The notes beneath the pieces were generated by a model. The model did no database searches and was not told the DNA's origin. It saw only the letters and a list, made by a program, of their open reading frames with translations. A stretch of 64,000 nucleotides of DNA, taken from positions 633,538 through 697,537 of the forward strand of contig JBDRTY010000001.1 of the NCBI GenBank assembly GCA_039801085.1. Reading direction: 5' to 3'. The translations under genes were made by a program, and so were the position numbers. This document shows, one piece after another, positions 49,636 through 58,703 of the stretch (the stretch's first letter is position 1; every line of letters begins with the position of its first letter). The DNA comes from a candidate division WOR-3 bacterium. GTDB taxonomy: Bacteria; Hydrothermota; Tepidihabitantia; Tepidihabitantales; Tepidihabitantaceae.

Positions 49636-51122
49636 ATGAACACCAGTAAAGTAAAGATCACCGCAGGGTTGTTGATTCTGATGCTTGCCGGACAGACCGC
49701 AGGTTCACGCTGGTTTTATTTCCCTACCCCCCCTGGTGTTATACCGGACCGGGTTCGGCACTGACCTACGGGAAAAGGTGGGATGAGCAGTTTGGTAAAA
49801 TTTTTCTCCTCTGCACAGACTATCAAAGCGGACGGTATCGGTTCTTTAGGGCACCGGCATATTTTGATTACAACGGACAGACCGTCTTCTTGAACTGGCA
49901 GGAACTGAAGCCACCGCCCGTTGCCAGCCCAATTCCACCGGCAGATGCTGCACTGTGCTATATGGGTAATCCAGTAAGCTCGGAAGAAAAGGTTCTGGCG
50001 GTATTTTCTGGTGACCGGTATCTCTGGAGTTATGATGTGCCAAGTGATACTTGGTATCAGGAGATACCGATTGGCGGAAGTGATTCGCCGGGTGCTGGAG
50101 CGAGTCTGAAGTTTGGAGGGTTTCGAGTGAAAGAGGGAATTCCCGTCAATACCTTCTACCTGATAAAAGGGGGCAGAAGTTGTGAATTTATGGTTTACAA
50201 TCGGCCTTATGTTCCGGCAAAGGGTGGTTACCCGTCGTTCCCATACTGGGAACTACTTGCTCCATTCATGGGCGGTCAGGGATTCCATGCTGGTGCAGAT
50301 CTGGCGATGTATCATCCTGATCCTTATAAAATTCCGGCACCGGACACGATTTTTGCGATGAGGGGAGATGGAATATATTTCGGACTTTACCGGATCAGCC
50401 AGAATTGTTGGGAGCTGAGAGATAGTATCCTTGACGATGGTGCGTATGCCGGAGGTGCGTTGGTTTCTCATCCGCGCTGGGGTGATATCCGTGATGATGA
50501 TCCGCCGTTTGAGGAGGGGCCTTCATATTCTGTCAATTCCATCCTGCACTGCTTCCGGGGGGAGAACAGGGAGGGAAAACCCACTTATGACTTTGACTGT
50601 TATGATGTCTATTCTTCTGGCAGCGAGCGTTGGAACGGTGATGCGCCCAATCCTGTTTATAAAGTAAGTTCCGGTTCTGATCTCTGTTTTGGCGGAATCT
50701 GGTATCGCTACAACGGACAGATTCGGTTTAAAGAATGTATCTGGGCAAGTTTCGGCGGGAAAATGCCGGTGCCCAACTGGTATATCGGGATTCACTACCG
50801 TAATCCGTTTCTCTGGGAGCAAAACTCTGAACCAGGAGGTTCCCAGTCGGCGATAGCACCGGTCAGGGAGGACGGCAGGATTAAAGTTCTGCCATCGGTT
50901 GCCCGGGATGACATTTTATTTCAGTTGTCCGGCACCGGCACTGGTGAAGTTTGTATTTATTCCGGTTCCGGACAGCTGGTGCGTCATTTACAGCTGAATT
51001 CCGGGAGTGTCACCTGGGATCTCAAGACAGAGGATGGCAAGAAGGTGCCTGCCGGTGTCTACATCTATCAGGTGCAAGCCGGCGGGAAAGAGACAAGAGG
51101 AAAGTTAACCATCAGGAGGTAA
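49636..51122 (+). pseudogene. Secreted beta-propeller-like protein with sorting domain, frameshifted in a C7 tract
   Basis: ATG 49636 has a strong ribosome-binding site and opens a signal peptide ('AGLLILMLAGQTAGS'), but this frame stops at TGA after about 42 codons. The reading continues, in the +1-shifted frame, from 'YTGPGSALTYGKRW' to TAA 51122; the switch point is a run of seven C (49727-49733), and an eighth C would restore one frame of about 496 residues. The body has Kelch/propeller-like repeats and the end is a sorting domain ('EVCIYSGSGQLVRHLQLN', 'VPAGVYIYQVQAGG'). It may be a sequencing error, a phase-variable gene or a real pseudogene. Confidence 0.82.
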
Positions 51123-51126
51123 TGAA

Positions 51127-53592
51127 ATGAACCCTCACCGCAGCCTTTTTATTTTCATTGCTGTAATTTTTTATCGGATTTCAGCATTACCCGCCCCCCT
51201 GCCGGCTCAGCCTTTTAAACTGCTTTATCTTCCGGATTCGCTCGGTGGCTGTGCCGATTTTGGCACACCGTTTTATAACCCGAGAACAAATGAGGTTTAT
51301 GTCTGGTCCGGACGGGCAGGAAACCTCGGGGTTCTTGACGCTTCTACGGGCGAACGGAAGCGTCCCTGGGTGTTGGATCCTCCTTATTATCTTACCTGGA
51401 ATCAGTTTGCCCTCAATCCGGTAACGAACCGGATGTATACCGCCCGGACTTATGGTGGCAGGCGTGATGATGACACATTTGCAGTTGTATATGACTGTTC
51501 AACCCGCAGCCCGGTTGAAACACTTTTTGTTAACAGGAACGGCATGGAGTTTCAGAGTAATTATCTTTCAGTGAATACCGCCTCAGATCAGTTCTTCTGG
51601 AGTGTCAGTCTGGGCGGGGTGAATCGGACATACATATTTGATGCCCAGACCGGCGAGTTGAGAAAAATCGGCCCGGCAGGACCGTTTATTCAGCATCCCT
51701 GCCGGCCGGTTGCCTATCAGGGTCATTATTCATATTCAATCACAGTCTGGGATTGCACCACCGATTCAATTATTGATTCTATCGCTGCGCCCCCGGGATT
51801 CCGTCGTTTCAACTTTTTGGTCTCGATGATTGCTCCGGATTCGGAGTTGCTGTTTGTTGCCGGAGATTCAGAGTGGATGATCGCACAACATTTATTTGTG
51901 ATCAGCTGTCGCAACAATCAAATCATCGGCCGGCTCAGGTTTGCTGACCAGCTGGCATCATGGGCGTGTTGTGATTACAATCCATTCAACAATAAGCTCT
52001 ATGTTGCGACTAACACGAAAACATTTGTGATTGACCCGGTCAGGTGCCAGATTGTTGATTCGCTGGGGGATAGGGGCGCGTTGTATTACAATCCGGTGCA
52101 CAATCTTCTGTTCCGAGCTACGGTGGCAAGTGATTTTATTGATGTTTTTGATGGTGCTACCAATCAGCTGGTCGCTCAGATTCAGGCACCGGGCAGCGAT
52201 GGAGTGATGATTCCGGAAGTTGACAAACTGTTTCTTAGAGAGGGAGGGGGTAATATTGTGATGGTTGACTGTTGCCGCCTGCAGCTGGAACGGTATTTCA
52301 AAATGGGTTATGGGAATCAGGCGCTGACCCTGAACCCCAATACAGAACGGCTTTATGTAAACGATGTCATGAGGGATACGATGTCCTCAATTCTGGTGGT
52401 ATACGACGCCCATACGCTCCAGCCGCTGGGTGTCCGGGATTACCGGCATCAAGTTGATCCGGCTGAATGGTTTTACGACCTCTGTCCCGCACCTCCGGAG
52501 AACAAAATCTATCTGACTTCGGGCAAGGGGCTGGGGGTTTATGTTATAAATGGCGAACAGGATTCGCTGATTCATCTTATCCCCTGCGATGCGGGCGGAC
52601 ATCAGCTGGTTTACAGCTGGCGGTCTAACCGGATGTTTGTCTGTCCGTTTACCCAGTCGGGCTATCTTCACATCATTGACTGTGCTGATGACCGGGTTGT
52701 CGCCAGTTACTGGATTGACGAAGGACCGGTTGACGGCTATCTTAATTCTTTTAATGAACTGCTTTATTGCCCCACCGGCACCAACCCCTCCTTTCTCTGT
52801 CTGTTTGACACCTGTGGTACGATGCTGAAGCGGATCCGGGGCTTGGGTAATCCGGTTGTCTTTCGCAACCGGAGTGATATTCATCAGGTATATATTGCCG
52901 CTCACCAGGATACCTGCTTGTATGTCTTTGACCCTTCACTTGTCAATGTGATTGACACTGTTCAGAATGTCCCTGTTTACGAGCGTAACTTTGCCTATTA
53001 TGACTCCATTGATGATCGCATTTACTACCCAGCTGGTAATCCGCTGCGAATGCTGGTGATTGACTGCGGGTTGAACAAGGTGGTAGATTCAATAATGTTT
53101 CCTCCAGATTATGGCAACGACAATTTTGCGATTTTTTACGATATCGGATTCTGGAATCCGGTGTCAAACCGGTTGTATTGGCTGGGCAGTATCATTGATT
53201 GCCGGACGAACCGGATTATTGCTGAGATTCCGGTGCTGGCGCCTACCAGAACAGCCTGGAATGAAGCCGATAATATCGTTTTTGTCAATGACCACTGGCG
53301 GGCAAAGGTAGTGGCGGTAAGGGATAATCTGATTGGCTGTGATGAAAGGGGCACCGATGATATTATTAGCAGCGTCGCACTGCTCTTACCATCTCTGGGT
53401 AATAGGTTCGTCCGGGGTCCGGGCATTACCGGTGAAATAAGGGTATTTGATGCTGCCGGAAGGGCGGTGAAAAATATCAGACCAAAACAGCAGGTATTTG
53501 ATGCCCGGAGTTTTGTGCCCGGAATTTACTTTGCGACTGCGACCGGATTTGACGGCACCCGCAGGGTGCAGAAGTTTACTGTCATCAGATAA
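51127..53592 (+). CDS. Secreted YVTN-type beta-propeller protein with C-terminal sorting domain
   Basis: 821 residues, ATG 51127, four bases after the previous stop and with AGGAGGTAATGA upstream. After a signal peptide come many short repeats such as 'FYNPRTNEVYVWSG', 'LNPVTNRMYTARTY' and 'YNPFNNKLYVATN', the pattern of YVTN/Lactonase-like propeller blades. The last 60 residues form a sorting module ('EIRVFDAAGRAVKNI', 'FVPGIYFATATGFDG'). It should be exported and held on the surface or released, like its neighbour and the C25 peptidase. Substrate or partner unknown. Confidence 0.88.
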   Translation: MNPHRSLFIFIAVIFYRISALPAPLPAQPFKLLYLPDSLGGCADFGTPFYNPRTNEVYVWSGRAGNLGVLDASTGERKRPWVLDPPYYLTWNQFALNPVTNRMYTARTYGGRRDDDTFAVVYDCSTRSPVETLFVNRNGMEFQSNYLSVNTASDQFFWSVSLGGVNRTYIFDAQTGELRKIGPAGPFIQHPCRPVAYQGHYSYSITVWDCTTDSIIDSIAAPPGFRRFNFLVSMIAPDSELLFVAGDSEWMIAQHLFVISCRNNQIIGRLRFADQLASWACCDYNPFNNKLYVATNTKTFVIDPVRCQIVDSLGDRGALYYNPVHNLLFRATVASDFIDVFDGATNQLVAQIQAPGSDGVMIPEVDKLFLREGGGNIVMVDCCRLQLERYFKMGYGNQALTLNPNTERLYVNDVMRDTMSSILVVYDAHTLQPLGVRDYRHQVDPAEWFYDLCPAPPENKIYLTSGKGLGVYVINGEQDSLIHLIPCDAGGHQLVYSWRSNRMFVCPFTQSGYLHIIDCADDRVVASYWIDEGPVDGYLNSFNELLYCPTGTNPSFLCLFDTCGTMLKRIRGLGNPVVFRNRSDIHQVYIAAHQDTCLYVFDPSLVNVIDTVQNVPVYERNFAYYDSIDDRIYYPAGNPLRMLVIDCGLNKVVDSIMFPPDYGNDNFAIFYDIGFWNPVSNRLYWLGSIIDCRTNRIIAEIPVLAPTRTAWNEADNIVFVNDHWRAKVVAVRDNLIGCDERGTDDIISSVALLLPSLGNRFVRGPGITGEIRVFDAAGRAVKNIRPKQQVFDARSFVPGIYFATATGFDGTRRVQKFTVIR

Positions 53593-53676
53593 GGGTTTAA
53601 TCACTGATCCCCGGTTGCCGGATAACTGAGCAACCCGGTGTTGTCACAGCCGATAATTGGATGTGAAAAAACTGCC

Positions 53677-53704
53677 TTGCCTTTCCGGTTTCGAAGTTTA
53701 AACT
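53677..53704 (+). promoter_or_regulatory. Candidate promoter of rmlD-nudix (leaderless)
   Basis: TTGCCT (53677-53682), 16-base spacer, TAAACT (53699-53704), then eight bases to ATG 53713. Hexamers are weak, but the spacing matches other leaderless genes here. Confidence 0.4.
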
Positions 53705-53712
53705 GTTAATGA

Positions 53713-54576
53713 ATGAAGAAGGTGCTGGTAACAGGCTCTGGCGGGCTTTTGGGCAGGGAGCTGATGCGTTTTCTTGAAGCAACGGGTGAACCGGTTACCG
53801 GCTGGGACCTGCCGGAGCATGATATTACCCGGATTGAGGAGTGTATTAACGCCATCCACGAGGAAAATCCGGAGGTGATCTTTCATCTCGCCGCCTGGAC
53901 CGATGTTGACGGCTGTGAGGCGGAGCCGGCGCGGGCGCTGGCGGTAAATTTTCAGGGGACCTGGGCGGTGGCGCTCGGTGCGGCGGAAACAGGGTGTAAA
54001 CTGGTGTATTTATCAACCGATTATGTTTTTGATGGCAGGAAGCGGAAACCCTACCGGGAGAGCGACAAGCCCAATCCGCTTTCGGTCTACGGCAGAAGCA
54101 AATACCTGGGGGAGCAGGTGGTGATGAAGAACTGCCGGCGGTATTTTATTGTCCGGACGAGCCGGCTTTTCGGCCGACACGGCAGAAATTTTGTCAATAC
54201 GATTCTCAGCCGGGCAAAGGTGGACGATGAGCTGCGGGTGGTCAATGACCAGACCGGTTCGCCGACCTATGCGAAAGATCTGTGTCTGCCACTGGTGCGG
54301 CTTGCTCGCTCCGAACATTACGGTATCTATCATCTGACCAATTCCGGTCAGTGCACTTGGTTCGAGTTTGCCCGGGAGATTGTCAGGCTTGCCGGCTTGA
54401 ACTGCGAGGTCATACCGATTACGACCGCCGAAAGCGGGCGCCGGGCACCAAGGCCCGCATATTCGGTGCTGGACAATCATCATTACCGGCGCCGGTTCGG
54501 TTTGGAGTTGAGACCCTGGCAGGAGGCATTAAGGAGTTATCTGGATGAGATACAGGCAGCCGAAACTGGCGGTTGA
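53713..54576 (+). CDS. rfbD: dTDP-4-dehydrorhamnose reductase family protein
   Basis: 287 residues. Short-chain dehydrogenase fold with 'VLVTGSGGLLGRELMRFL' (NAD(P)), 'VIFHLAAWTDVDGCEAEPAR', 'VYLSTDYVFDGRKRKPYRES' and the catalytic 'YGRSKYLGE' (YxxxK). RmlD reduces dTDP-4-keto-rhamnose in the last step of dTDP-rhamnose synthesis for surface glycans. rmlA-C are not in the window, so another NDP-sugar is possible. Confidence 0.93.
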   Translation: MKKVLVTGSGGLLGRELMRFLEATGEPVTGWDLPEHDITRIEECINAIHEENPEVIFHLAAWTDVDGCEAEPARALAVNFQGTWAVALGAAETGCKLVYLSTDYVFDGRKRKPYRESDKPNPLSVYGRSKYLGEQVVMKNCRRYFIVRTSRLFGRHGRNFVNTILSRAKVDDELRVVNDQTGSPTYAKDLCLPLVRLARSEHYGIYHLTNSGQCTWFEFAREIVRLAGLNCEVIPITTAESGRRAPRPAYSVLDNHHYRRRFGLELRPWQEALRSYLDEIQAAETGG

Positions 54577-54961
54577 CTGCATAATCCGGCTACAGGACCG
54601 GGTGGTGCTGATTTACCGACGTAATGAGCCGAAGGGCTGGGCACTGCCGGGCGGTTTTGTGAACTACGGCGAGACGGTGGAGCAGGCGGTGGTGCGGGAG
54701 GTCCGGGAGGAAACCGATCTGGAGCTGGATAATCTCCAGCAGTTTCATGTCTATTCTGATCCGAAGCGGGATCCGCGCGGGCATTGCGTTTCAGTGGTCT
54801 TTACCGCTGAGGGCAGAGGTGAACCCCGTGCCGGTGATGATGCGGGTAAAGTCATGCTGCTGGAGCTGGACCAGCTGGATGAAGTTAATTTAGTTTTTGA
54901 CCACCGGCAGATTCTTGAGGATTACCGTCGGCGGTGCGGTGCTAATCCGGATAGGCGTTAA
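54545..54961 (+). CDS. Nudix hydrolase
   Basis: 138 residues, ATG 54545 overlapping rfbD by 32 bases. The Nudix box G-x5-E-x7-REVREET is present within 'GGFVNYGETVEQAVVREV' and what follows. The family cleaves nucleoside diphosphates linked to another group, here perhaps ADP-ribose or a NDP-sugar. Its 3' end overlaps the convergent GlmL-like gene by 20 bases. Confidence 0.93.
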   Translation: MRYRQPKLAVDCIIRLQDRVVLIYRRNEPKGWALPGGFVNYGETVEQAVVREVREETDLELDNLQQFHVYSDPKRDPRGHCVSVVFTAEGRGEPRAGDDAGKVMLLELDQLDEVNLVFDHRQILEDYRRRCGANPDRR

Positions 54962-56756
54962 GCTGCTTTGCCCATTTGTTGAGCTGCTGGCGCCGGGTGT
55001 TGTCATCTTCGGGCAAAACCAGCGGCCGGCCGCGAGCGTCAATTATCACTCCGGATAATCCGCCTTCCACTTCTGCTTCAACGGTCTTACCCGAGCCGGC
55101 ACCGACATCAAACCCCCGCTCTGGAGTGATCACTGCCTTTGCTTTTTCACCTACCGGGAGTGGCAGGCACTGAATGTCACCGAAGTTAACCTTTGCCTCC
55201 AGTGTTTCTCCATTATTCTTGATTATCCTGACATGAACACAGGTTTTGCCTTCCTTGCCCTGGCCCGCCGGTGCGATGCTCGTGCCGAGGTGAATCAGAC
55301 AGTCTTTTTCAAAGACTTCCTGTGCCGCCTCCGAATGGACTTCAGTCAGCACCCCGAGATGAGGCATCATGAAGATGGAGTCGACGGTGAGCCGGGTGAC
55401 TCCTTCGGGTTGAAATGCGTCCAAAAGCATCATTGCCGCCTGCGCCCGGCGCGGGGCATGGGAAAGAGCACCGCCGGAGCCGACGATCAGCGCCAGTTCC
55501 ATCATATTGACAAGCGTTTCACCGGTGCGCGCCTGCGCAAAGGCATCGGAAATGGTTCGCTCCTGCTGGACACCCTTGAGTCCGACCGCCATCGATTTGT
55601 GGTGTTGAAGTGCCAGACGCAGGGCTTCGCGGGCAATTGCCTGCTCCAGCTTCAGGTCCTCCAAAGTTGAAGGAATAGTAGTAGGCCGGATCATCTTGTT
55701 GCGAATCCGGTTCCGGACCTCGCTTGTCGGGATGTCGAGGGGCAGCCAGCGGATGATGTTCCTTTCTCCGGCTTCAGCCAGCACATTGGAGACGGAATAG
55801 GACATTCCGAGGTTGGCGGAGACGGTGCGGTTGAAGATGCCCTGAAATACGCTGAAGACATCGGTGGTGGCACCGCCGATGTCCACCCCCAGAACTGCAA
55901 TCCCCTGACTCTTGCCGATGTTTTCAATCAGCAGTCCGACCGCACCCGGTGTGGGCATGATCGGGACATCGGTCCATTCCATCAGTTTCCGGTAGCCGGG
56001 TGCGTGTGCCATCACATGTTCCATGAACAGGTCATGGATCTTGTGCCGTGCTGGTCCGAGATTTTCCCGCTCAAGCACGGGCCGGATGTTTTCCACAATC
56101 ACCAGACTGGTTTTATCCTTCAATGTCTTGAGAACCAGCTCCCGGGCGTCCTTGTTGCCGGCATAGATAACCGGCAGGTTGTAGCCGATACCGAAACGGG
56201 GTTTGGGATCGGCCGCGGCGATCAGTTCTGCCAGTTCTACAACATGGGAAACGGTGCCGCCATCAACCCCGCCGGAGAGCAGAATCATGTCCGGCCGGAG
56301 GGTCCGGATGCGCTCGATCTTTTCGTGAGGAAGCCGGCCGTCGTTGGAGGCGATGACATCCATGACGATGGCGCCGGCACCCAGCGCTGCCCGCGCCGCA
56401 CTCTCTCCGGTCATCGTGAGTACGACACCGGCAACCATCATCTGCAAGCCGCCACCAGCTGAGGAGGTGGAAATGTAGATGTCGGTTCCTTCCTTTTCAC
56501 TCGCTTTGGGTTTGTAGATGCCTTCACCCTTGACCAGTTTAACACCCGAAAGTTCTTCCACCTCCATCACCGAATTGAGCACACCTTTGGTTACATCTTC
56601 AAACGGGGCTTCGACTGTCGTCGGCGCCTCGCCCCGGACGATCAGCCGGTATTCACTGCCCCGTTTCTCAATCAGAATTGCCTTGGTGGTAGTGGAGCCA
56701 CAGTCAGTGGCAAGGATACGGGTAATCTTTGTTTTATCAAACTTTGGTTTGTCCAT
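54942..56756 (-). CDS. glmL: GlmL/MutL-family protein (coenzyme B12 mutase reactivase-like)
   Basis: 604 residues from ATG 56756 (GAGGG upstream). The ASKHA ATPase start 'ILATDCGSTTTKAILIEK' and later 'STSSAGGGLQMMVAGVVL', 'LLSGGVDGGTVSHVVELAEL', 'MPTPGAVGLLIENIG', 'VLGVDIGGATTDVFSVF' and 'LIVGSGGALSHAPR' match the glutamate-mutase-associated MutL/GlmL family. Such proteins are thought to reactivate adenosylcobalamin mutases. No mutase subunits (glmS/glmE) are in the window; it is the last gene of the glycine-cleavage operon instead. Confidence 0.9.
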   Translation of the reverse strand: MDKPKFDKTKITRILATDCGSTTTKAILIEKRGSEYRLIVRGEAPTTVEAPFEDVTKGVLNSVMEVEELSGVKLVKGEGIYKPKASEKEGTDIYISTSSAGGGLQMMVAGVVLTMTGESAARAALGAGAIVMDVIASNDGRLPHEKIERIRTLRPDMILLSGGVDGGTVSHVVELAELIAAADPKPRFGIGYNLPVIYAGNKDARELVLKTLKDKTSLVIVENIRPVLERENLGPARHKIHDLFMEHVMAHAPGYRKLMEWTDVPIMPTPGAVGLLIENIGKSQGIAVLGVDIGGATTDVFSVFQGIFNRTVSANLGMSYSVSNVLAEAGERNIIRWLPLDIPTSEVRNRIRNKMIRPTTIPSTLEDLKLEQAIAREALRLALQHHKSMAVGLKGVQQERTISDAFAQARTGETLVNMMELALIVGSGGALSHAPRRAQAAMMLLDAFQPEGVTRLTVDSIFMMPHLGVLTEVHSEAAQEVFEKDCLIHLGTSIAPAGQGKEGKTCVHVRIIKNNGETLEAKVNFGDIQCLPLPVGEKAKAVITPERGFDVGAGSGKTVEAEVEGGLSGVIIDARGRPLVLPEDDNTRRQQLNKWAKQLNAYPD

Positions 56757-57063
56757 TTTCACCCTCACTTTCAGTTTTAGGCTTTCGGCGTTCCTCTTCC
56801 AGCTGTTCAATCGTCTGAATCAGAATTTCAATGTTATTGCGGTCCTCTAACAGGGCGGCAATTTCGTCATACTGGTGGAAGGGAAACAGCGCCATGATGA
56901 TTGGCTGAAAAAAAACCATCAGCTGGGAGCCGACAAAGGAAAGTGGTTTGGTTGATTCCAGGAGGACAACTGCCACCGGCGTAAGCCGGAGCTCGACCGT
57001 CTTGCGGGCGATTCGGGTCAGAATCTCAGTCTTGCGTTCGGGGGTAATATCAGAGGCAAACAT
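56737..57063 (-). CDS. Hypothetical protein between gcvPB and glmL
   Basis: 108 residues; its ATG directly abuts the gcvPB stop and it overlaps glmL by 20 bases, so it is firmly part of the operon. The middle is hydrophobic ('SFVGSQLMVFFQPIIMALFP') and may form one membrane-associated helix; the end is acidic and Lys-rich ('EQLEEERRKPKTESEGENG'). I recognise no family. Confidence 0.72.
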   Translation of the reverse strand: MFASDITPERKTEILTRIARKTVELRLTPVAVVLLESTKPLSFVGSQLMVFFQPIIMALFPFHQYDEIAALLEDRNNIEILIQTIEQLEEERRKPKTESEGENGQTKV

Positions 57064-58509
57064 CTATTCCTGATAGTTGACATCCAGCAATCTTGACGCC
57101 CGTGCCTCATCAAGCCGGCGCACCGGAGTGGTGTGGGGAGCATTGTGGAGAATTTCCGGTTGCGTCCGGGCTTCTTCAGCGATCTGTTTCATTGTCCTGA
57201 TAAATTCATCGAGTGATTCCCGGGATTCGGTTTCGGTCGGTTCAATCATTAGTGCCTCCGGTACGATCAACGGAAAGTAGACGGTGGGTGCATGCAGGCC
57301 GAAATCAAGCAGCCGTTTCGCCACATCCAGCGTCCGGACGCCGTGCTGTTTGAGGTTGTTGCCGGAAAAGACCACTTCATGCAGGGACCGCCGGGCGTAG
57401 GGAAGTTCATAAATTCCTTCCAGTTCACGGCGGATGTAGTTGGCGTTGAGCACCGCACATTCGGCGACCCGCTTCAGACCTTCGGCACCGAGCATGCGGA
57501 TGTAGGTGTAGGCGCGGACCAGAACCAAAAACTGGCCCAGGGAACCCAGAACCCTGCCGATAGAATCAGGACGGTCATATTCCAGCCTGTAACCCTTTTC
57601 GCCTTTGACAATTACCGGCCGGGGCAGAAATGGCTCTAGGTGTTTTTTGACTGCAACCGGTCCGGCACCCGGTCCGCCCCCACCGTGCGGAGTGGAGAAG
57701 GTTTTGTGCAGATTGATGTGCATCAGATCAAACCCGGCATCAGCCGGGCGGTGAATTCCTAGATAGGCGTTGAGGTTGGCACCATCAAGATAGACGAGCG
57801 CACCCTGTTCGTGCATGATTTCACAAATCCGTTTGATCTCCGACTCAAACAGTCCGAGGGTGTTGGGATTGGTCACCATCAGGCAGGCGACACAGCTGTT
57901 GCAGGTACGCACCAGTTCCTGCGGGTCAATCAGTCCTTGGTCATTGGATTTGATCTGGACCGCCTGAAATCCGGAAAGCACTACTGAAGCGGGGTTGGTG
58001 CCGTGTGCCGAGTCGGGCACAAGCACAAGATTACGGTTCTCGCCATTTTTTTCAAAATACTTGCGTACCATCATGATGCCGGTGAGTTCACCGTGGGCAC
58101 CGGCAGCGGGCTGCAAGGTTACAGCATCAAATCCGGTAATCTCCTTCAGAAATTCTCCGAGTTCAAACATCAGCTGGAGCGCACCCTGAATCAGCGTTTC
58201 CGGTTCGTAGGGATGAAGGCTGGTAAAGCCGGGTAACCTGCTGGTCAGTTCGTTGACTTTGGGGTTGTATTTCATCGTGCAGGAGCCCAGCGGATAGAAA
58301 CCTTTATCTACATGGTGGTTCAGCGTGGAGAGCCGGGTGAAATGGCGGATGATGTCAATTTCCGACAGTTCGGGGAGGCGATTATCAGCCCGAACCATAT
58401 CAGAACCGAAGACGGCAGCCGGGTCAATTGCAGGAACATCAAGCTCCGGCAGAGACCAGGCGCATCTGCCCGGACAGGAAAGTTCAAAGAGCGATTTTTC
58501 CGGTTTCAT
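57064..58509 (-). CDS. gcvPB: Glycine dehydrogenase (decarboxylating) subunit 2
   Basis: 481 residues. The PLP half of two-subunit glycine decarboxylase: 'GFYPLGSCTMKYNPKVNEL', 'QPAAGAHGELTGIMMVRKYF', 'DSAHGTNPASVV' and the PLP lysine in 'NLHKTFSTPHGGGGPGAGPV'. With GcvPA it decarboxylates glycine and loads the aminomethyl group onto lipoyl-GcvH. It begins in the stop codon of the DUF6485 gene (ATGA). Confidence 0.97.
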   Translation of the reverse strand: MKPEKSLFELSCPGRCAWSLPELDVPAIDPAAVFGSDMVRADNRLPELSEIDIIRHFTRLSTLNHHVDKGFYPLGSCTMKYNPKVNELTSRLPGFTSLHPYEPETLIQGALQLMFELGEFLKEITGFDAVTLQPAAGAHGELTGIMMVRKYFEKNGENRNLVLVPDSAHGTNPASVVLSGFQAVQIKSNDQGLIDPQELVRTCNSCVACLMVTNPNTLGLFESEIKRICEIMHEQGALVYLDGANLNAYLGIHRPADAGFDLMHINLHKTFSTPHGGGGPGAGPVAVKKHLEPFLPRPVIVKGEKGYRLEYDRPDSIGRVLGSLGQFLVLVRAYTYIRMLGAEGLKRVAECAVLNANYIRRELEGIYELPYARRSLHEVVFSGNNLKQHGVRTLDVAKRLLDFGLHAPTVYFPLIVPEALMIEPTETESRESLDEFIRTMKQIAEEARTQPEILHNAPHTTPVRRLDEARASRLLDVNYQE

Positions 58510-58703
58510 TTCTTCCTCATACTGGTGATCAGCCGGTCAATCGACCGGTCATAGGTTCTTTCTGCTTCCGGGGAAAAGAAGCAGCCGGGAATTTCCCCGT
58601 GCTGACGGTGATAGGCGACACATTCACAGCAGCGTCCTTTCCGCGCGCACGGTTCATAGGTGCAGGTGCAATTTTTGCGGTTTGCCTTCAGGTTACATTC
58701 CAT
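58506..58703 (-). CDS. DUF6485-like Cys-rich protein inserted in the gcv operon
   Basis: 65 residues from ATG 58703, overlapping gcvPA by 11 bases and gcvPB by four. It holds seven cysteines in 'NCTCTYEPCARKGRCCECVA' and 'IPGCFF'. The longer ORF in this frame (to 59171) runs inside gcvPA and is spurious. This matches small Cys-rich proteins (DUF6485) seen in anaerobes; its placement between the two decarboxylase subunit genes suggests a redox or metal role there. Confidence 0.8.
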   Translation of the reverse strand: MECNLKANRKNCTCTYEPCARKGRCCECVAYHRQHGEIPGCFFSPEAERTYDRSIDRLITSMRKK

